Assembly: GCA_964343305.1 (NCBI GenBank) | Contig: CAYFJO010000561.1 | Location: 1 to 6,542 of the forward strand | DNA length: 6,542 bases | Origin: CAYFJO01 sp964343305 | Lineage (GTDB): Bacteria > Planctomycetota > Planctomycetia > Pirellulales > Pirellulaceae | Reading direction: 5' to 3' | Shown here: positions 1 to 6,226 of the stretch, piece by piece | How positions within the stretch are numbered: position 1 is the stretch's first letter | How the letters are laid out: the number at the start of each line of letters is the position of its first letter | The notes under the pieces: generated by a model | The model's input: only the letters and a program-made list of their open reading frames with translations | Databases searched by the model: none | Told to the model about the DNA's origin: nothing | Position numbers and translations under genes: made by a program

Positions 1-45
1 GTCCACACAAAGGTTCATCACCATTGCAAACATCCCATCGCTCGC

Positions 46-75
46 ACACAATTAAGTCTGTTATGCCGATTGTGT
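46..75. promoter_or_regulatory. Possible operator-like inverted repeat upstream of aroE
   Basis: A perfect 7-bp inverted repeat, ACACAAT (46-52) and ATTGTGT (69-75), is separated by 16 bp. The half-sites are about 23 bp apart centre to centre, roughly two helical turns, as in many dimeric repressor sites. It lies 22 bp before the aroE start. A 7-bp match can arise by chance and no confident -35/-10 pair is visible nearby. The rest of 1-97 shows no supported gene. Confidence 0.2.
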
Positions 76-97
76 TGACTCGTGAACAGAGAGATTA

Positions 98-952
98 GTG
101 GTTGTGGCAGATTCCCCTCTTCAACAGATCGTGTGCTGTATGGGCCAGCCCGTGGCGGGCAATCCAACGCAGTACATGATGGAAAAGGCCTTCGCGGCGG
201 CAAATTTGGACTGGCGATATTTGACGCTCGAAGTCTCGCCCGACAACCTGGCCGACGCCCTTCGGGGCATGCGATCGATGGGCTTTCAGGGAGGCAATTT
301 TACGATTCCTCACAAAGTCGCCGTGATCGAGCATCTCGACGGCTTCAGCCAAGCCGCCGAGTTAATGGGCGCCGTCAACTGCGTCAATCGCGATGGTGAC
401 AAACTTATTGGCGAAAACACCGATGGCAAAGGATTCGTTCAATCACTGCGCGAAGCGACCGATCCGGCGGGAAAAAAAGTCGTCGTACTCGGGGCAGGCG
501 GTGCGGCACGAGCGATCGCTGTCGAAGTTGGCTTGTCGGGCGCAGCCGAGATCACGATCGTCAACCGAACGCCGGACCGCGGCAACGAACTGAGCAACCT
601 GCTCAGCAGCCGCGTTAACGTCCAATCCAACTTTGTCCAATGGCAGGGTAACTATGACGTCGACGATTCCGCCGAGATCGTCATCAACGCAACCTCGATC
701 GGCTTGGGCGACGACGAGGCGGTCGTGCCGGTCAACTTCGACACGCTACTGCCGAACATGGTGGTTGCCGATGTCATTTTTAATCCGCCGCGCACGCACC
801 TCATCCGCACGGCGGAAGAAACCGGCTGCACGACGCTCGACGGCCTCGGCATGCTCGTCAACCAGGCGGTCGTTGGCTTCAAAATCTGGACCGAAGTCGA
901 TCCCGACGCCAGCGTCATGCGCGAAGCATTGGAAGAGTACCTCGAATTGTAG
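98..952 (+). CDS. aroE: Shikimate 5-dehydrogenase (NADP+)
   Basis: This enzyme reduces 3-dehydroshikimate to shikimate with NADPH, the fourth step of the cytoplasmic shikimate pathway. The protein has 284 residues, close to the usual 270-290. The N-terminal substrate domain contains NFTIPHK with the catalytic Lys73, followed by GAVN (91-94) and ENTDG with Asp109. The Rossmann domain has a glycine-rich loop GAGGAA (132-137) and NRT (156-158), the usual NADP phosphate-binding element. A C-terminal DGLGMLVNQA block carries the conserved Gln256. The substrate loop is atypical: the usual SxS serines are replaced by Asn22 and Thr24 in GNPTQ. An in-frame TGA at 83-85 rules out an earlier start. GTG at 98 follows a weak AGAGAG (88-93), and GTG at 104 is an alternative. 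The SPase-like gene follows after 10 bp, so the two are probably co-transcribed. No other aro gene is in the window. The family assignment is firm; the substrate could in principle be a related compound such as quinate. Confidence 0.95.
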   Translation: MVVADSPLQQIVCCMGQPVAGNPTQYMMEKAFAAANLDWRYLTLEVSPDNLADALRGMRSMGFQGGNFTIPHKVAVIEHLDGFSQAAELMGAVNCVNRDGDKLIGENTDGKGFVQSLREATDPAGKKVVVLGAGGAARAIAVEVGLSGAAEITIVNRTPDRGNELSNLLSSRVNVQSNFVQWQGNYDVDDSAEIVINATSIGLGDDEAVVPVNFDTLLPNMVVADVIFNPPRTHLIRTAEETGCTTLDGLGMLVNQAVVGFKIWTEVDPDASVMREALEEYLEL

Positions 953-962
953 GCTGGTAGTG

Positions 963-2627
963 ATGTCGACTGCCCTACTTGTTACTATTTTGCTCTCGGG
1001 TGTGATGTTCGTTTGCGTCGCGTATGGCCTGTCGGTTTGGCTGGCAAGCCGCTGGTTAAGCGTGCCGAATGTTCCGCTGTCGCGGGCAATGGTTGCAGGC
1101 TGTCTTATGGTGCTCGCCACGTTCGTGATACAGTTGTCGGCGTCTTGGCTGTTGGGCGATATCGCCCTCAACCCCTTACTTTCGGCTCTGGTTGTGTTGG
1201 CCCTTATTGTCGTGGTCCACGTGACTGTCGTTCAGCGAGCGATTCGTGCGCCAATCCGACGTGCGTTCATGGTCTGGCTCATTTCCATCCCGGTTTCACT
1301 CGGACCGAGTTTCGTGGTGTCTTGGGCGATCAGGGCAACCTGTTTGGAAGCATTTGTCATCCCAACCGGCGGCATGGCTCCCACGATGTTTGGGCTGCAC
1401 GTCGAGAAGACTTGTGAGGAATGTGGTTGGACGTACGTGGTCGGGACATCCTATCGCAGCCGTGACTGGCCTGGGTTTGGAGAAGACAATCGCGACTCGT
1501 ACTGCGAAAACTGTGGTCACGAAAATCGGCTGACCGATCAAGAGCAACTCATTTTCGGCGATCGAATTCTTGTTGACAAAACTTCGCAACCGAAACGTTG
1601 GGATCACGCGGTTTTCTATCACTCGCCACAAGCTCAGTGGCCGCACGAACGCGACGGCCCGGATCCAGCGTACGTCAAGCGGCTGGTCGGTTTGCCCGGC
1701 GAGACTGTGGCGATCAAACAAGGTGACGTCTTCATCAATGAGAAACGTCTTGCCAAACCGCCAGGCATCGCCGAAGAACTGTGGTTCTTTTTTCACGACA
1801 CCAAACGAGCGGCTGAGTATCCCAGCGAGTACGCGTTGCACTGGCAGCCCGTCGAAAACGAACATTGGACGAGCGGAGATGGCGGCGCGTGGTCATGCGA
1901 AGCATCTGGCGAGGCGTCACCAGAGTTACAGTTTTCAAGTGAGATCCTGGATTGGAATTCTTACAATCCAGATACAACACATCTCGGATTAAGACCCCCT
2001 CAACCAGTCCGGGACGTTCGCCTCACGTGCCAGCTCGCCGCGTTGTCCGGTGACGGACGTTTCGAAATCGTGCGGCAGTTCGAAGACCTGAGGGTCAAGG
2101 CGGCAATCTCGGCGGCCGGCAAAGTCAGTCTGGTCGCAACCAAAGAGCCCAGCGATTCCGGTGACGACAACAAAGCAACGCCGATCGAACTCGCATCCAA
2201 AGACGGGCAACTTAGCACGCCGGTGTCTTCGATCGTTTTCGCCATTCGCGACGGGCAGGCCTATGCGGTGCAAGATCGCGAAGTTGTGGTCTCCATTTCC
2301 GTCTGCAAAGGAGAAGTGTTTTCTGAATTGCAACATTATTGGCGCGAACCCGAAGATCGATTGTCACTAGTCGCCCACGACTGCAAAGTGGCGATCGACC
2401 GAATGGTTTTGGAGCGAGATGTTTATTATCTTTCGGCGATGGAAGTCGGCATGCACGATAGTTTGCCCGCTGTTCTGGAACTGGGCGACAATGAGTATTT
2501 CATGCTCGGCGACAATAGCCCGTCAAGCAGCGATTCGCGATACTGGGGAGCCGTCACGGAAGATAAACTAATCGGCGTGGCGCGTTGGTGCTATTGGCCA
2601 TTTTCGCGATGTCGAGAGTTGAAATAG
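963..2627 (+). CDS. Signal peptidase I-like (S26) membrane protein lacking the catalytic Ser
   Basis: This 554-residue protein is built on the type I signal peptidase fold but is much longer than a typical LepB (about 200-330). About four hydrophobic segments (near 3-26, 43-64, 71-90 and 102-123) anchor it in the membrane. Box B reads PTGGMAPTM (134-142), where active enzymes have SGSM, so the nucleophilic Ser is Gly137. A zinc-ribbon-like insert has CEEC (151-154) and CENC (181-184). Box C is GDRILVDK (199-206). Box D is YVKRLVGLPGE, with the general-base Lys239. Box E is GDNSPSSSDSRYWG (516-529). Between boxes D and E lies an insert of about 230 residues (near 269-495), Trp-rich at its start and apparently beta-rich, perhaps a jelly-roll. 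ATG 963 (or GTG 960) is chosen because hydrophobic sequence begins there; the open frame further upstream is an aroE shadow. The fold is clear from boxes B-E. Proteolytic activity is doubtful, so it may be a pseudoprotease or use another mechanism. Confidence 0.85.
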   Translation: MSTALLVTILLSGVMFVCVAYGLSVWLASRWLSVPNVPLSRAMVAGCLMVLATFVIQLSASWLLGDIALNPLLSALVVLALIVVVHVTVVQRAIRAPIRRAFMVWLISIPVSLGPSFVVSWAIRATCLEAFVIPTGGMAPTMFGLHVEKTCEECGWTYVVGTSYRSRDWPGFGEDNRDSYCENCGHENRLTDQEQLIFGDRILVDKTSQPKRWDHAVFYHSPQAQWPHERDGPDPAYVKRLVGLPGETVAIKQGDVFINEKRLAKPPGIAEELWFFFHDTKRAAEYPSEYALHWQPVENEHWTSGDGGAWSCEASGEASPELQFSSEILDWNSYNPDTTHLGLRPPQPVRDVRLTCQLAALSGDGRFEIVRQFEDLRVKAAISAAGKVSLVATKEPSDSGDDNKATPIELASKDGQLSTPVSSIVFAIRDGQAYAVQDREVVVSISVCKGEVFSELQHYWREPEDRLSLVAHDCKVAIDRMVLERDVYYLSAMEVGMHDSLPAVLELGDNEYFMLGDNSPSSSDSRYWGAVTEDKLIGVARWCYWPFSRCRELK

Positions 2628-2637
2628 CTGGTTCGGT

Positions 2638-2701
2638 CTCCGCGTCCTCTGCGCCTCTGTGTACGTTTGGTCAAAAACGCAGAGGCACAGAGGACGCGGA
2701 G
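2638..2701. repeat. Long intergenic inverted repeat, possible bidirectional terminator
   Basis: Positions 2638-2662 pair with 2677-2701 to form a 25-bp stem with a 14-nt loop. The only defects are one C/A mismatch (2652/2687) and one T/G wobble (2660/2679). Each arm holds three related heptads: CTCCGCG, CTCTGCG and CTCTGTG on the left, and their complements on the right with the two inner ones swapped. It lies 10 bp after the SPase-like stop and 14 bp from the stop of the converging LolA-like gene. That is a natural place for a terminator of both transcripts. A clear T-tract is lacking, apart from five A's at 2673-2677 that read as T's on the - strand. The internal repetition also fits a dispersed extragenic palindrome. 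The structure is certain; its role is inferred. Confidence 0.8.
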
Positions 2702-2715
2702 TCGAAGCCACTCGG

Positions 2716-3444
2716 TTATGGTTTGGCAAATACGCTGTCGTCTAACTTCTCGAGCGGTTTGATGTCCGAATTCTTTGCATCGACAAACCTTTTGCCATCG
2801 TGAAGGATGTTGATGGTCGTGGAGATCTTCATGCCGCCGAAATCCTTGTAGTCTTTGTAGTAGTACTCCGCGAGCACTTCTTTGCCACCCTGCTCGTCCG
2901 GATGGACGATAAACGCACTCTTCGCGAGCAGGTGTGTCTTCTTGTCGAAATACAACGTCACGTCACGCTGTCCCTCGCGCTCGACCTTGACGCCCACCGT
3001 CCCTTCATCACCACTGTCAGCCAGCGAGAGTTTGAACGACGTATCACCAAGCGGTGCAAGCGTGGTGACCCAGCCGCAATAGTGACTCTTCTGCTGCTCA
3101 GCGAGTTGCTCCTTGGTCATTTCTGTCGTTTTCCCCATCGCGCTGACCCATCCCTGATCGCCATTAAGCACGATCACGAACACGTCTTTGATTTCCATAC
3201 GAAACTTGTCCGGCCATTGAATGGCATACTCGCCGGTGTAAGGAAGTCCCTCGCCCATGCCGTAATAAGTGCCCGTGTCCTTCCAAGTTTGCGCCTGATA
3301 CTTCTTCAAGACTTCAAGTCCACCTGTGGCTTGGATCGCCTTGTTGATAACAGTGCGCGCGTCGGACGGTCTGTCCGCAAGCCCCAGACGCGAGACGAGC
3401 AAAACAACAGCGGCGGTGATGAGCAAACGAGCAGTGACTTTCAT
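2716..3444 (-). CDS. Secreted LolA/LolB-fold-like protein of unknown role
   Basis: This 242-residue protein has a clear signal peptide: MK, a basic residue, a hydrophobic core (about 7-18) and a likely cleavage after GLA at residue 23. The mature part begins with an amphipathic helix (TVINKAIQATGGLEVLKKY). It continues with short strands rich in alternating polar and aromatic residues, such as a KFRMEI strand, LNGDQGWV, VTLYFDKKTHLLAK and EYYYKDYKDFGGMKI, and ends in a KPLEKLDDSVFAKP tail. This pattern resembles the half-barrel outer-membrane lipoprotein-sorting (LolA/LolB-like) proteins common in planctomycetes, which may bind lipids. It has no lipobox Cys, so it is probably periplasmic or exported rather than a lipoprotein. 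The start is supported by GAGG placed 5 nt before the ATG. It lies 67 bp downstream of aguA on the same strand and could be transcribed with it, though nothing links it to polyamine metabolism. Function is unknown and the fold is by resemblance only. Confidence 0.75.
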   Translation of the reverse strand: MKVTARLLITAAVVLLVSRLGLADRPSDARTVINKAIQATGGLEVLKKYQAQTWKDTGTYYGMGEGLPYTGEYAIQWPDKFRMEIKDVFVIVLNGDQGWVSAMGKTTEMTKEQLAEQQKSHYCGWVTTLAPLGDTSFKLSLADSGDEGTVGVKVEREGQRDVTLYFDKKTHLLAKSAFIVHPDEQGGKEVLAEYYYKDYKDFGGMKISTTINILHDGKRFVDAKNSDIKPLEKLDDSVFAKP

Positions 3445-3449
3445 GACAA

Positions 3450-3453
3450 CCTC
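3450..3453 (-). promoter_or_regulatory. Ribosome binding site of the LolA-like gene
   Basis: GAGG on the - strand lies 5 nt before the ATG at 3444. It is the clearest Shine-Dalgarno match in the window and fixes the start ahead of the signal peptide. The other genes show weak sites or none. Confidence 0.6.
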
Positions 3454-3511
3454 GCGAAGTGAAAGGAATTAGATTTCGTTGCCCCCAATGTTATCCACCG
3501 CGATTAGATCT

Positions 3512-4546
3512 TCAAGTCATCGAGGCTGGCATTTGTTGTGTGAGACAGTGGAACGCTCCGAGTCCCCAGGCCAGATCCAGCGCGGTTTGCCCGACGACTT
3601 CCCGATCGGGGAACAATGGCGTCAAAACATCGAGGATGCGTTTGTCGGCTTCGTCATCGAATTGCGGAACAATCACGCACTGATTGGCGATGTAGAAATT
3701 CGCATAACTCGCCGGCACTCGTTGACCCTGATGAGAAATCGGTCGCGGCGTTGGGAGATTGATGATATTGAATGCGCTGCCAGATTTCGATTTCAGGGAA
3801 CGAAGTTGACGAAGAATGCGTTGAAGTGGTTCGAAGTTCTCGTCCGCTGGGTCAGGCTCTGTCGCTGCAACGATCGTGTCTTCGTTGACGAAGCGGGCGA
3901 GTTGGTCGATGTGTCCGTTGGTGTCGTCGCCGGCGATTTCTCCGCCGTCTAGCCAGAGGATATGATCCGCGCCGAGGTATTCGTGTAGATAACGTCCGAC
4001 CACGGACTTGGTCATCGTGGGATTGCGATTGGGATTCAAGAGGCACGACTTGGTGGTCAGAATCGTGCCCGCTCCGTTGGTTTCGATCGCGCCACCTTCC
4101 AAGACAAGGCCGGGAGTGAATCGGCGTAGTTCAAGCTCGGCAGCAATCTGCCGAGGTACGGCGTTGTCTTTGTCCCACGGCGGATACTTGCCGCCCCAGG
4201 CGTTGTATTGCCAGTCGATGATCGCAGGATCCGGACCTTTTAGAAAAGTTGGTCCGTGATCGCGCGTCCAGGCGTCGTTGGTTTCGATGTCGTGTAATGT
4301 GACGTTGTCCAAATGGCCGACGTGTTGCTGGGCGTCGGCCATGACACGTTCGCCACCGGCGAGTACATGCACGGGTTCGGATTGAGCGATGACTTCGACG
4401 AGCCGAGCGAATTGCGGTGGAATTCGCTCAAAGATACCCGGCCAGGTTTCGCGATTGTGCGGCCAGGCCATCCACGTGGCGGCATGCGGTTCCCATTCGG
4501 CGGGCCAGCGATAGCCAAGTTCGGCAGGTCGTTCAAGATTAGGCAT
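3512..4546 (-). CDS. aguA: Agmatine deiminase
   Basis: This enzyme hydrolyses agmatine to N-carbamoylputrescine and ammonia (EC 3.5.3.12). The protein has 344 residues, full length for the guanidine-modifying pentein family. Hallmarks in order are WPAEWEPHAATWMAWP (14-29), NDAWTRDHGP (90-99), WGGKYPPWD (117-125), EGGAIE (150-155), LLNPNRNP (169-176) and GDDTNGHID with catalytic His212. ASYANFYIAN follows, and GLGAFHCLTQQMP near the C-terminus carries the nucleophile Cys334. No signal peptide is seen, unlike secreted peptidyl-arginine deiminases, so a cytoplasmic small-molecule enzyme is the best reading. Its ATG lies inside the end of aguB: the shared octamer ATGCCTAA contains the aguA start and the aguB stop, which suggests translational coupling. 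The AguB neighbour supplies the next reaction and strongly supports agmatine as substrate. No terminator is evident in the 67 bp after the stop. Confidence 0.95.
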   Translation of the reverse strand: MPNLERPAELGYRWPAEWEPHAATWMAWPHNRETWPGIFERIPPQFARLVEVIAQSEPVHVLAGGERVMADAQQHVGHLDNVTLHDIETNDAWTRDHGPTFLKGPDPAIIDWQYNAWGGKYPPWDKDNAVPRQIAAELELRRFTPGLVLEGGAIETNGAGTILTTKSCLLNPNRNPTMTKSVVGRYLHEYLGADHILWLDGGEIAGDDTNGHIDQLARFVNEDTIVAATEPDPADENFEPLQRILRQLRSLKSKSGSAFNIINLPTPRPISHQGQRVPASYANFYIANQCVIVPQFDDEADKRILDVLTPLFPDREVVGQTALDLAWGLGAFHCLTQQMPASMT

Positions 4547-5426
4547 CTTCGTCTAGCAATCGCTTGGTCAGGCCGTCGTAAGCATCGATGCGGCGATCGC
4601 GCAGAAATGGCCAATGCGTTCGGGCTACATCGACCTGCGACAGGTCGCACTCGACGATTAGGGTTTCGTCCGCGTCGCGGGAAGCCTGCCCCATCACATT
4701 GCCGTACGGATCGGCCACGAACGACGATCCCCAGAACTCTAGTTGATCTTCCGTACCAACACGATTCGGCGCGGCGACAAACACACCGTTGGCGATCGCA
4801 TGGCTGCGCATCATCGTTTCCCAGGCGTTGATCTGGCTCTCGCCATAGGTTTCCTTTTCGTCGGCCAACCAGCCGATCGCTGTTGGATAAAAAACCATCT
4901 GGGCGCCGGTCAACGCCGTGAGCCGGGCAGCTTCGGGAAACCATTGGTCCCAACAAATGCACACGCCGATCCGCCCGAATCGCGTGGTGAAACTTTGAAA
5001 TCCAAGATCGCCAGGTGTGAAGTAGAATTTTTCGAAGTACAGCGGATCGTCGGGGATGTGCATCTTGCGATACAAACCCGCTTGGCTGCCGTCGGCATCG
5101 ATCACAACCGCGCTGTTGTGATAAACGCCGGCCGCTCGCCGTTCAAAAATGGGACCAATGACAACCACGCCGTGTTGCTTGGCAACGGTCGAGAGGGCCG
5201 CGCAGGTCCGTCCTTCGATGGACTCCGCCTCCTCGAACCGTTCGTGGTCTTCGGATTGGCACGGATACTGGCTGTGAAACAGCTCCTGCAGGCAGACGAC
5301 GTTCGCACCCTGCGCGGCGGCATCCGCGATCCGGCCGACTGTTCGGTCGACGTTTTTTTGGCGACTCGTCGTGCATGACATCTGGACCAGCGCGATAGTC
5401 ACCGTCGATGTATTCTCGTCGCTCAT
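4539..5426 (-). CDS. aguB: N-carbamoylputrescine amidase
   Basis: This nitrilase-superfamily (carbon-nitrogen hydrolase) enzyme converts N-carbamoylputrescine to putrescine, CO2 and ammonia (EC 3.5.1.53). It completes the agmatine route begun by AguA. The protein has 295 residues, as usual for AguB. The Glu-Lys-Cys triad is visible: Glu48 in CLQELF, Lys121 in YRKMHIPDD and Cys158 in CICWDQWFPEAAR. The segments YFEKFYFTPGDLGF and MVFYPTAIGW are typical of AguB rather than of other nitrilase branches. ATG 5426 gives the expected N-terminus just before the first strand (TVTIALVQMSC). An in-frame ATG at 5453 would add nine residues and overlap bioD. The frame stays open to about 5828, but that part lies antisense to bioD and is not AguB-like. 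No Shine-Dalgarno is seen before either start. aguB is the first gene of the - strand block, so its promoter should lie in the short gap to bioD or inside bioD. Confidence 0.95.
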   Translation of the reverse strand: MSDENTSTVTIALVQMSCTTSRQKNVDRTVGRIADAAAQGANVVCLQELFHSQYPCQSEDHERFEEAESIEGRTCAALSTVAKQHGVVVIGPIFERRAAGVYHNSAVVIDADGSQAGLYRKMHIPDDPLYFEKFYFTPGDLGFQSFTTRFGRIGVCICWDQWFPEAARLTALTGAQMVFYPTAIGWLADEKETYGESQINAWETMMRSHAIANGVFVAAPNRVGTEDQLEFWGSSFVADPYGNVMGQASRDADETLIVECDLSQVDVARTHWPFLRDRRIDAYDGLTKRLLDEDA

Positions 5427-5451
5427 GAGATTTGATGTTAGTTTATTTGAC
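5427..5451. promoter_or_regulatory. AT-rich gap between divergent aguB and bioD, probable promoter region
   Basis: Only 25 bp separate the two chosen start codons. The gap is about 28% GC, far below the flanking genes. It offers -10-like hexamers on both strands, for example TAACAT on - (5440-5435) and TAGTTT on + (5440-5445). Each is close enough to its ATG that the transcript would have almost no leader, which fits the lack of ribosome binding sites. The -35 regions would fall inside the opposite gene. This is inference from composition and spacing; no promoter is proven. Confidence 0.35.
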
Positions 5452-6156
5452 ATGAAGAAAAAACCGGCACGAGGTTTGTTTATCACGGGAACGAACACTG
5501 GCGTGGGCAAGACGTACGTTGCTTGCTTGATTGCCAAGGCGTTGCGAGCGGCCGGCCATCGGGTCGGCGTGTATAAGCCGGCCGTTAGCGGTGCGGAAGA
5601 AGACGCCGGCCGACCTCGTTGGGAAGACGTCGAAGCGTTGTGGGAAGCCGCAGGACAGCCCGGGGACAGAGCCGCCGTTTGTCCGCAGTGTTTCCTGGCA
5701 CCGCTGGCTCCGCATTTGGCAGCAAGGGCGGAAGGCAAAGAAATCGACGCTGATTTGCTGCGCACTGGAATCGAGTCTTGGGCAGACCAATGCGACGTCG
5801 TGATCGTCGAGGGTGCTGGCGGGCTCATGTCCCCCGTGTCGGACGAAGACTACGTTGCCGACCTGGCCTTCGAGTTTGGCTATCCGCTGGTCGTGGTCGC
5901 GGCGAATGAATTAGGCGTCATCAATCAAACACTCCAAACGCTCGTTACTGCGGCGACTTTTCGTGACGGAATCGACATTGCTGGCGTGGTATTGAACGAT
6001 GTCTCGAATCCGCAGGCGGCGAACGATGTGAGCACGACGTCGAATTACGACGAGCTTGTGAAGCGGTGTGGGCCGCCGCTGCTGGCACATCTGGACTGGC
6101 AATCAGCCAACTTGGACTCGGATGTGGATTGGTTTGACCTCGCCGGAGGTCGATAG
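5452..6156 (+). CDS. bioD: Dethiobiotin synthetase
   Basis: This enzyme closes the ureido ring of dethiobiotin from 7,8-diaminopelargonate, CO2 and ATP (EC 6.3.3.3), the next-to-last step of biotin synthesis. The protein has 234 residues, close to the family's usual 220-240. A P-loop GTNTGVGKT (13-21) opens the protein, followed by YKPAVSG (41-47) with a conserved Lys42 and WEDVEAL with Asp59, which aligns with the ATP/Mg-binding Asp of E. coli BioD. APLAPH (83-88) follows, and then VEGAGGLMSPV with Glu120, the Mg-binding Walker-B-like element. Later LGVINQTLQT and VVLNDV match the family. ATG 5452 gives the standard short N-terminus. An in-frame ATG at 5425 would add nine residues and overlap aguB. 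No Shine-Dalgarno is visible. No bioA, bioB or bioF is present, so it appears to stand alone between polyamine and DNA-repair genes. Confidence 0.95.
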   Translation: MKKKPARGLFITGTNTGVGKTYVACLIAKALRAAGHRVGVYKPAVSGAEEDAGRPRWEDVEALWEAAGQPGDRAAVCPQCFLAPLAPHLAARAEGKEIDADLLRTGIESWADQCDVVIVEGAGGLMSPVSDEDYVADLAFEFGYPLVVVAANELGVINQTLQTLVTAATFRDGIDIAGVVLNDVSNPQAANDVSTTSNYDELVKRCGPPLLAHLDWQSANLDSDVDWFDLAGGR

Positions 6157-6214
6157 CCCGATTCTTGCTCTCTTTGGCCAACATCAAGTCTGGATCGAGG
6201 CGGCCCGTCGCCGC

Positions 6215-6220
6215 TATGAT
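6215..6220 (+). promoter_or_regulatory. Candidate -10 element of the SRAP gene
   Basis: TATGAT, one base from the consensus TATAAT, ends 6 nt before the ATG at 6227. A weak -35-like CTGGAT (6190-6195) lies 19 bp upstream. If used, transcription would begin at or next to the start codon and give a leaderless mRNA, which agrees with the missing ribosome binding site. The evidence is one hexamer plus spacing. Confidence 0.3.
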
Positions 6221-6226
6221 GTTTAC

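Noticed and set aside
2..55. Possible tail of an upstream gene ending at TAA 53-55
   Set aside because: Only 17 codons are visible, with no recognisable motif; chance cannot be excluded.
633..962. Open frame continuing upstream of the SPase-like protein
   Set aside because: It lies in another frame over aroE and reads as a low-complexity Ser/Arg/Thr string. The hydrophobic N-terminus starts at 963, just after the aroE stop.
1296..1865. 189-codon open frame on the - strand
   Set aside because: It is antisense to the conserved SPase boxes B to D and has no recognisable motif.
2800..3462. 220-codon open frame on the + strand
   Set aside because: It is antisense to the LolA-like gene. That gene has a signal peptide, a Shine-Dalgarno and coherent composition; this frame has none.
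4240..4962. 240-codon open frame on the - strand
   Set aside because: It overlaps the conserved parts of aguB and aguA in another frame and is Arg/Cys-rich, typical of a shadow frame.
4743..5378. 211-codon open frame on the + strand
   Set aside because: It is antisense to the aguB catalytic region, with no motif or start signal.
5427..5828. N-terminal extension of aguB giving a 429-residue protein
   Set aside because: The extra part is antisense to bioD, has Ser/Ala/Pro-rich shadow composition and is not found in nitrilase-family enzymes.
6136..6151. Short palindrome GACCTC-GCCG-GAGGTC at the end of bioD
   Set aside because: A 6-bp stem inside the coding sequence with no T-tract is too weak to call a terminator.
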